Positions 57,739 through 64,000 of a stretch of 64,000 nt of DNA are shown here, piece after piece (within the stretch, counting starts at the first letter, position 1; each line of letters starts with the position of its first letter). Source of the DNA: Agroathelia rolfsii (taxonomy: Eukaryota > Basidiomycota > Agaricomycetes > Amylocorticiales > Amylocorticiaceae). Under the pieces are notes generated by a model. It was not told where the DNA came from, did not search any database, and saw nothing but the letters and a program-made list of their open reading frames with translations. The translations under genes were made by a program, and so were the position numbers. The stretch spans positions 558,001 to 622,000 of the forward strand of contig JABRWF010000007.1 in assembly GCA_018343915.1 (NCBI GenBank), written 5' to 3'.

Positions 57739-59787
57739 CTATTGTACCTCTTTATCGTCCATGATTTGTTCGCGGATGGCGCCCAGTGCATCCACAACCT
57801 CCTTCATTTTACCTCCCAATTCATTCACGACCTCCTCGTTCCGTTTCTCTAAGGTACCTTCCAACTCTTCCCGAAGCCTCCTGGCGAGAGGTTCGAATTT
57901 ATGTCGAGCCGCCTGTTCCAAAGGCACATGGAGCCGGCTAAGCAGATACTGGAGACTATCCATATCTAAAATATTCTGGACTGGCTGATGCTTTCGGGCG
58001 AGCTCTAGGGCCTCGAGCGATGCTTGTGAGGCGAATTCATCTTCTTCCAGCAACTTCTCAGCCTTGATCAACTCTTCCTCCAACTAGACAAAATGTTGAG
58101 CGTTGAGTACCACTGAAGAAGATGTGGATAGCGTACCAGTGCATTCTGTTCTTTGATACTTTCATGTTGCTTCCTCATAACCTCTAGTGCATCTCGATCT
58201 TGCTTGAGTTTATTGAGAGAATCCGCGGCGAATGAAGACAGCTCTTCAATGTCCTTGCCGGTTGTGTCAACTTGTTCATGTAGAGGAGCCAGCAGTTCTT
58301 CATCTTGCGAAATCCAATTCTGATGTCGTTCATGATATGATGACCAGACAGCATCCACCTGCTCCGCAACATAGAGCCTCAGCTCTTCCTTCTGCGTGTT
58401 ATCACGCTCGAACATGTTGTTCTCCAGTTCGCCCAAGCGTACATGCATCTGTTCAATCTGTGCGATCACCGGCATGAGATCATCGGTGCGCGGCTGATTG
58501 CTATCATCGCCATCAACGGTCCGTTTACGTTTTCTAGGCGGCTCGCCCTCAATGGTATCGACATCCATACCATCTTCTGCAGGCTCACGATCGTGATTGT
58601 GATCGGATTGGCGCAAAACAGCCCTCAGGCTCTGATCCAAGGTGGTTGCAACGCCTTTCAGCTCCATCACATATCCCTGCATCTCCTTGTACTTCGCATC
58701 TAGCGCTGCCAAATCGGGCTGGGGCAGCGCAGGCCAAAAGCCCGTTGCCACTAAGGGTGACAAAAGCGAGTTCAGCTTTGATTCGTTCCAAGCGGCCCGC
58801 TTAGAAAGAATCTCGGCTTCCTTCTTCCAGCGCTCCTGTTGCTCTGCTGTAAGACTACTGCTGCGCGGTGGCTGGAGCATGGCTTCGGCACGTCGGAGGT
58901 CATCCGACAGACGTGCGTATTCCTGACGTCGTTGCACACACTCTACAAGTAGACTTGCAGTGTGAGATTTAAAATGAAATGAAAGCTATTATAAGATAGG
59001 GGAAGATTAAATGATGAAATCGGACGGAAAAAACGCACTCGAGTCGTTTCTGCCAGACAGCCGTCTGTTCTTCAGTAGATAGCGTCGGCGCTGAATAGCT
59101 GTTCACGCCATCCAGAGACGAAGGTGGTTTAGGCAGGGGCGGTGGAGGACTTCCGGAGCGTGTCGGCTTCGGAGGTGGGGCGGGCAGATCAGGCGGTAGA
59201 GGTAGATTTGTTTGTTGTGGCCGAGTCGACGGTGGATGCATGGAGATAGCTTGCTCTTGTTTTGGACCAGCTGAGTCAGTAGCAGCTACGGCAGTGGAAG
59301 GTGGTGTCGGTAATGGTTGATGTTCTTCACGAGGCACAGATGAACGCGCCGTAGTTTGTTCTGGACTTTTTAGAGGAGCACGGCTAGGGCCTGCCTTGAG
59401 CAGTTCAGGCCCTTGGTGTTTCTCTAAAGAAGGATCTCGGCGGCTGTCGTGGTAAGAGCGTGAAATGGACGAGCGAGTAGGAGATGAGGAAGCTGCGCGA
59501 TAAGACGAGGCGGGGCTACGTCGACGTCCAGAGTTCGAATCGCGATCGTAAGGTCGCCTTTCGTCGCGATGATCGCCCCAGCGAGAGTCATTGCTTGCCC
59601 AACTGTCTTCTCTGCTACTTGAGCTTCCACTGGTCAGCTCATTGGAGGAAAGAGGAAGTACCCGCGGGACCAGGAGCATAGGCATCCCACTCGGGGTCAC
59701 AAGGATGGATGAACTTGCAGTCCCTCGATGACCTTCGGCAGCCAGGGTCCTTTTCTGTACCGTCGGGCCAGAAGTACTAGATAACAT
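57739..59787 (-). CDS. Coiled-coil protein with Pro/Ser-rich N-terminus, unknown function
   Basis: Three exons (59787-59039, 58953-58137, 58083-57739) give 636 residues. Residues 1-130 are Ser/Arg/Asp-rich and disordered; 130-235 are Pro-rich, with PPPPLPKPP-type stretches that could bind SH3 or WW domains. From about 245 on it is helical with heptad-like spacing (RRQEYARLSDDLRRAEAML), a basic nuclear-signal-like PPRKRKRTVDG after an acidic patch near 395, and long Glu/Lys/Leu coiled coil to the end. No enzyme motif is visible. The acceptor at 58954 was chosen because it gives DLLVECVQRRQEYA in phase. A scaffold or nuclear complex subunit is plausible but only inferred; I do not recognise an ortholog. 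Confidence 0.75.
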
Positions 59788-60290
59788 CCTTAGAAGTATT
59801 GCTGATATTTAGTGATATTATTGGTATGCACCTTGCAGCGCCGTGTTTTAGGTATCACATTTAAGACTGGCATGATGAATGGTGGTATATAGTAGTTTGA
59901 GAATTCAAGATGAACGGAAAGGTCAAGTATCGGAACTAATTGAAAATGGCCTCCAAGCTAGGCCTCCTCAAAACCCCTCCAGTTATGCGTATGAACATAT
60001 ATTAATTACCAATTAATGATTTTAGTTGCTTGTCCCTAGTATATACATCTCTGACGTAGGCAAGCCTGAGGTGACCTTCATGGCATAAAGCTGATGTTGT
60101 ATGTAATTCAAATACCAGGTCTCAGTCTACTATTAGGTCCATGTCCGTAAAGTATGACATTGTACATACATTTCATGTCCAAAAAAAAAAAAAAAATCCA
60201 GTGTGCTTACTATACATCATGATCGCGATAGCTTTTTGTCCTCTATTTGTCGTCCAGTATCCATGTAACCATAATCTAACATAATACTCT
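59788..60290. other. Intergenic, no supported gene
   Basis: A/T-rich spacer with a run of about 17 A at 60180-60196. No gene is seen. Confidence 0.55.
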
Positions 60291-60944
60291 TCAGGATTTC
60301 GCGGGACCGCCACAATTATCGCATGAATGTCGCCTCAGCGCATTATCGCACAGCGCCAACACCATCGTCCCTACAGTAGATGCTACAACTGCATGTTGTA
60401 TAGTAACCGTCTCCGTGTCCCGTATCAAGATTGCACATCCCACTGCTCCAGTAGCAGCAGCGAAGCTGAAGTGAACGAGAGAATCAACGACTCTCTTCCA
60501 GCGGTTGGCACACAAGGCGAGTACAGCCAGTTCGATGGCCACCCCAGGCACGCCGAGGACAACACCTCCCAGAGCACCCATGTGTGCCGCGGTCGTCAGG
60601 TGGTAATCAAAGCCAGGTGCGTCCAGGCTGCGTAGAAGGACCTTCCCAATGATCGAGCTGAGGACACCTCCGCAGGTGGTAATGATGCATGCCATAACGG
60701 TCAGCAGGCAAAGTAGCAAGCACGGACGGTTTGCCAGCTGGGGCGGCTGCACGCTGGAGGTATCGACTCCCGCTAACGCCGTAGAGGCGATTCTGGATAT
60801 GATGGAGCGAGGGACATGTGGCGCGGGTGAGCCAAGTCGGCCATCCAAATTGAGGAAAATAACTGAAGGTGATGGAGGGATAGATTGCGGGTTTAATACA
60901 CCGTCCATCGGCTTATGGTGTGATTCAGAGGAAGTGGAGGCCAT
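60291..60944 (-). CDS. Small Gly/Ala-rich membrane protein, tandem copy 1
   Basis: 217 residues from the ATG at 60944 (MASTSSESHHK); the open frame extends further upstream without a better start. The first 75 residues are hydrophilic and Pro/Ser-rich. Four hydrophobic segments follow: LLLCLLTVMACII, GALGGVVLGVPGVAIEL, HFSFAAATGAVGCAIL and AVVASTVGTMVLALC, spaced like a four-helix protein with GALGG and GAVG motifs in the helices. Genes at 61547 and 62788 have the same build and direction, so these are tandem paralogs. No domain is recognised; the glycine-zipper-like helices suggest oligomers in a membrane, which is inference. Single exon as modelled. Confidence 0.65.
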   Translation of the reverse strand: MASTSSESHHKPMDGVLNPQSIPPSPSVIFLNLDGRLGSPAPHVPRSIISRIASTALAGVDTSSVQPPQLANRPCLLLCLLTVMACIITTCGGVLSSIIGKVLLRSLDAPGFDYHLTTAAHMGALGGVVLGVPGVAIELAVLALCANRWKRVVDSLVHFSFAAATGAVGCAILIRDTETVTIQHAVVASTVGTMVLALCDNALRRHSCDNCGGPAKS

Positions 60945-61546
60945 CGAGTGTTTAGAAGTAGGTAGGATTGGAGTCTGAGTGGAGTACGGGTGAGAGTCTG
61001 AAATGAAGCGAGATGCGGTTTTTATGGCAATCATAAAGCCACAAAAGAGCTGCACGGTACAGGAGATGGTACAAATGTTATGTCCAAAGCAAATGCAAGC
61101 TTTAGTACCCGGCCACCAGAGTATACAAAGCGTCCGATTACTCGATATAGCTGCAGCCGCGGTACCAGTGAGCATGCGACCAACATAAGAAAACCTTCGT
61201 GTATCTTACGTATAACCACGTGTTTTTTGACCGTTGTAATTGAGGGTCCCAATGTTCACCAGGAGCCGCCCAGGCGGAAGTCTGTTGCTCGTTCGACTAA
61301 TAGTGCAAGGGACATTTCCGAATGGACCTGGAAAAGGCCCAGACATGCCCCATCTAGAAAGGATAAATAGAGTCTGGTCCTTCGTGTATCAGGTAGATCG
61401 TATCTTTTGTTAAGTAAAAGTGTGGAGTTGTGTCGTGTATCGATCAGTGGAACGAGAGATGTTTATGTGATGACACGGAATCATGCTAGGTGTGCCGCCC
61501 TGGATGCCAATTTCCTGCGCACGCGACTCGCCAATCAACAGCTGAT
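60945..61546. other. Spacer between tandem copies 1 and 2
   Basis: No gene is supported. It holds the promoter of copy 1 on the minus strand and the 3' flank of copy 2. Confidence 0.45.
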
Positions 61547-62215
61547 TCAGCTGTTTTTTTCAGGATAGAGGATCTTCCATGCGGCCAATGGGGCACCAAG
61601 AATGGTGCCACCAACAGCCCCTGCAGCTGTTGCATGAGGCAGATCTAACGCTGGGCCTTTGACTACAGAGAACTTGAGGATAGCTGCGCCAACCGCACCG
61701 TCCGCAGCACCTGCAGCTACCACAAGTACATAATGCAAAATGGCATGACATACCCTGTTTTTTGCGTCAACCCAATGCTGCAAGACAAAGGCTGTAGCCA
61801 CGATGGGGACAGAAATGACAATTCCCCCTAGAGCACCGGCACGAGCCGCATGAGCTAATGATGAATAAGACTCAGAGAACGGGCACGACTGGAGGACGGC
61901 GTGTCCGATAACGACAAGTAGCGCACCCCAGAGCGTCCAGAGCACGCACGCGGCGGTGGCAGCAAGCAGGACAACATGGAAAGGATATCGAGGATGGCCG
62001 TGGTGGACCAACGCAGATCCTTTTGCAGCATCTGTTTCCTGGAATGAATCGCCGATATCTCCGCTTGGGTGTTGTGAAGACACATGAGCGGGCGTAAAGT
62101 TGTCTCTTGGTTGTCGATCGGCGAATGCCTCAGGGTCAGGAGAAAGAAAAGTGACATGACGAGCCGGCAGCGTTGACATCGTGGGAGACGAGCACAAGAT
62201 AATTTCTTTGGTCAT
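61547..62215 (-). CDS. Small Gly/Ala-rich membrane protein, tandem copy 2
   Basis: 222 residues from the ATG at 62215, or 210 from an inner ATG (MSTLPARHVTFL). The N-terminal 70 residues are hydrophilic. Hydrophobic segments are VVLLAATAACVLWTLWGALL, AGALGGIVISVPIVATAFVL, HYVLVVAAGAADGAVGAAIL and AAGAVGGTILGAPLAAWK. The second and fourth align with copy 1 through AGALGG and G.P motifs. The tail is short, ending YPEKNS. Function is unknown; membrane location is expected. It lies about 0.6 kb upstream, in transcription order, of copy 1. Confidence 0.65.
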   Translation of the reverse strand: MTKEIILCSSPTMSTLPARHVTFLSPDPEAFADRQPRDNFTPAHVSSQHPSGDIGDSFQETDAAKGSALVHHGHPRYPFHVVLLAATAACVLWTLWGALLVVIGHAVLQSCPFSESYSSLAHAARAGALGGIVISVPIVATAFVLQHWVDAKNRVCHAILHYVLVVAAGAADGAVGAAILKFSVVKGPALDLPHATAAGAVGGTILGAPLAAWKILYPEKNS

Positions 62216-62787
62216 GTCGCACTATTTAGCACTGCGTCCGGGACAATACGATCCCGTTGGGTGGAGCATACCATTGCACAAGTCTGGAGTAAAATGAGTG
62301 TATTTGTGTCATTCATGGCTTCATTCATGCATTCACTGCGCTTAGTTTCGACTTTTTTTCGGTGATTTTCTCAAGTTGGTGTTTGTTTGTTCTTTCTCAC
62401 GCCACCGGACGCCACAAGTCCCAAGGCGAAGGCGATTTTCGTCAGTCGACCTTCAACGGATGGATTGAGCAAACATATCAACCCCAAGTCATACATGTAC
62501 TACTAGCAAATTCCGGCTATAATAAATTGCCCCAACTCAATGGTGTTTGAGGCCTTATAATAGCATAACTCCCTATCTACTCCATCACACCATGTCTCTT
62601 TTCCACGATCAGTATTTATTGTATCCGAATCGAAATCATAACGTCCATCAGTCGTTTATAAAATAGGCCCGCTCTGGGGCCTCTCAATAAATTGAAAAAA
62701 AAGGCCATTCGACCTGACTTCTTGCTCGCATGGTACACAGCATACATACACACATTATTTTATGTATACAGTAACGTCAAGGCGTAT
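62216..62787. other. Spacer between tandem copies 2 and 3
   Basis: No gene is supported. It carries the copy 2 promoter region on the minus strand and an A run at 62694-62702. Confidence 0.45.
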
Positions 62788-63355
62788 TCATTGCTTCCGT
62801 TTGACCATCCTCCACGCCGCCTCAGGGGCGAGCATCATGAATGATCCTAAAGCACCGGCGAGAGCGATAGCCCAAAAATTTGACGTGGACATGTCCAGAC
62901 GAGGATCGCCATGGTTGTCTATGACCCTGATACCCAAGCCGCCGAGAGCGCCACCTGCCATCACGATAACAACGAGGTGAGCCAAGGGGTGTATGGATTT
63001 ATATCCGCTGGCTGACTGCACGAGGCGAATCAGTATTGCTGCTGGCAGGCTGATGAGCGCACCGCCTGCGGCGCCGGCTCGCATGAGGCTTGTATAATCC
63101 CAAATCGTGATGGGTAGCCACCAACGCGTGATCTGAATACCCATGAGAACCGTGCAAGAGCCCCAAATGGACCAGTAGATGGGGAGTGCGATGAGCATGC
63201 CTAGCGCTTGCCACATGTTCCTCGTTGACTAGAAGTAACAGTAAACAAGATCAAACTCGTGCGCTGGCAAAGGAAAATAGAATGCAACCCACAGAACCCC
63301 AGAGGCGACCAAGGCTGGAGACGGATTTAATGGATAGGTCCTTGGTGGCTTGCAT
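62788..63355 (-). CDS. Small Gly/Ala-rich membrane protein, tandem copy 3
   Basis: Two exons (63355-63293 and 63228-62788; intron 63229-63292 with GTGGGT and TTCTAG) give 167 residues starting MQATKDLSIK. Without the first exon the frame would begin at the ATG at 63216. Hydrophobic segments are ALGMLIALPIYWSIWGSC, AGAAGGALISLPAAILI, HLVVIVMAGGALGGLG and FWAIALAGALGSFMML. The AGAAGG..ISLP and GAAWRMVK-like ending (EAAWRMVKRKQ) parallel copies 1 and 2, but the hydrophilic N-terminal region is shorter. No known domain is recognised. Confidence 0.62.
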
Positions 63356-64000
63356 CGGAGAGTAGTTAGTAGGATGGTTGAATCACCTGGTGGGGATGCA
63401 GAGTAGCTGTACAACTTCCACAGATTTTATAGGACGGCTAGGACAAGGCGATTCTTAGGTAACCGTAAATCCAAGTACGTCACACCTTAAAGCAGGCTGC
63501 TATGATATAGGACCTATTCTCTCCGCTGCGTCAGTAGGTCAAGTTATATATTGTACAGCATCTTTTCACTATCAATGAACCTCGTTGACCGGCAAAGCAG
63601 CAAGTTCATTAATCCGTCAGCTGATCGAGAGTTAAGCGTTGGAAATAATCTTTTCCTGCTGGGTAAAAAAATAAAATAAAATAGAGAAATGTTAGATCTT
63701 AGTCTATGGGCGCCAAGAGAGACGATTAAACCAGTAACTAACATAAACCAACCTGAGGTCGCCCAGGAACAAAATACCGCAGCACAGCTACTATAGCGAC
63801 TGGCAGGCTATTAGACCACACTGTGGAAAGCTGCCAGGGTCGAACACCAGTCTATTCATAGCTGCCACGAAATGTTCAATATAAACGTGTCAATGGTCGG
63901 GTTTAGCTCGACCTTCTGGTCTGCATGAGCCGGCCATGTAACCATGCTGATGATGGTGATGATGATGATGATCTCAGTCCAAAAAAGCGGTCGCGGAAGC
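63356..64000. other. Right end of window, no supported gene
   Basis: A small frame at 63544-63744 on the minus strand starts at an ATG but has no family character. A GAT/GGT microsatellite lies at 63948-63971. A neighbouring gene may begin beyond the window. Confidence 0.4.
63948..63971 (+). repeat. Trinucleotide microsatellite (GAT)n
   Basis: About eight TGA/TGG units (TGATGATGGTGATGATG and onward). Short, possibly length-variable. Confidence 0.75.

Noticed and set aside
63801..63860. tRNA-like segment containing GGGTCGAACACC
   Set aside because: The remaining arms do not pair on either strand and there is no box A.
1..64000. CRISPR arrays, prophage, bacterial operons
   Set aside because: The DNA is eukaryotic with introns throughout; no regularly spaced repeats other than microsatellites and coding repeats were seen.

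Overview
The window is nuclear DNA of a filamentous basidiomycete, most likely an agaricomycete. The evidence is intron-dense genes with short GT-AG introns (about 50-100 nt), several families typical of mushroom-forming fungi (a DUF6534-like seven-helix membrane protein array, a priA/CPL1-like secreted protein, a fungal family-1 glycosyltransferase, a PNGase A-like protein), Ty1/copia retrotransposons and an intron-containing tRNA. No bacterial signal was seen.

Left part (1-12.9 kb): the 3' end of a UDP-glycosyltransferase, a solo LTR, a multi-pass membrane protein, then a compact housekeeping block. The block holds a Nur1/Mug154-type nuclear rim protein, fructose-1,6-bisphosphatase, a four-finger C2H2 transcription factor (minus strand) sharing a short divergent promoter with a long-tailed PMP3-type protein, and a GCIP/cyclin-D1-binding-like protein.

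Middle part (13.5-35.8 kb): a dynamic accessory region. Five full-length tandem paralogs (plus one 3' fragment) of a DUF6534-like seven-helix protein all lie on the plus strand and share one exon layout. The second paralog is split by a complete 4.6-kb copia element with identical 208-bp LTRs, a 5-bp target duplication, one open 1375-residue polyprotein and a primer-binding site matching the anticodon arm of initiator tRNA-Met. Two related, decayed copia gag fragments bracket the array, and a second solo LTR sits inside it.

Right part (36.9-64 kb): a secreted Ser/Gln/Gly-rich repeat protein ending in a CPL1/priA-like cysteine domain; the mitochondrial i-AAA protease YME1 (15 exons); a 79-residue cysteine-rich protein; RAD3/XPD, the TFIIH helicase; a second copy of the membrane protein seen near the left end; a secreted PNGase A-like protein with a suspicious in-frame stop; a tRNA-Ile(UAU) gene; a coiled-coil protein; and three tandem small Gly/Ala-rich membrane proteins.

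Gene models were built by hand from splice signals and family resemblance. Family names come from remembered motifs, not from database searches. Exon edges are firm for FBP1, NUR1, PMP3, GCIP, the zinc-finger protein, YME1 and the Ser/Gln-rich protein, and approximate elsewhere.
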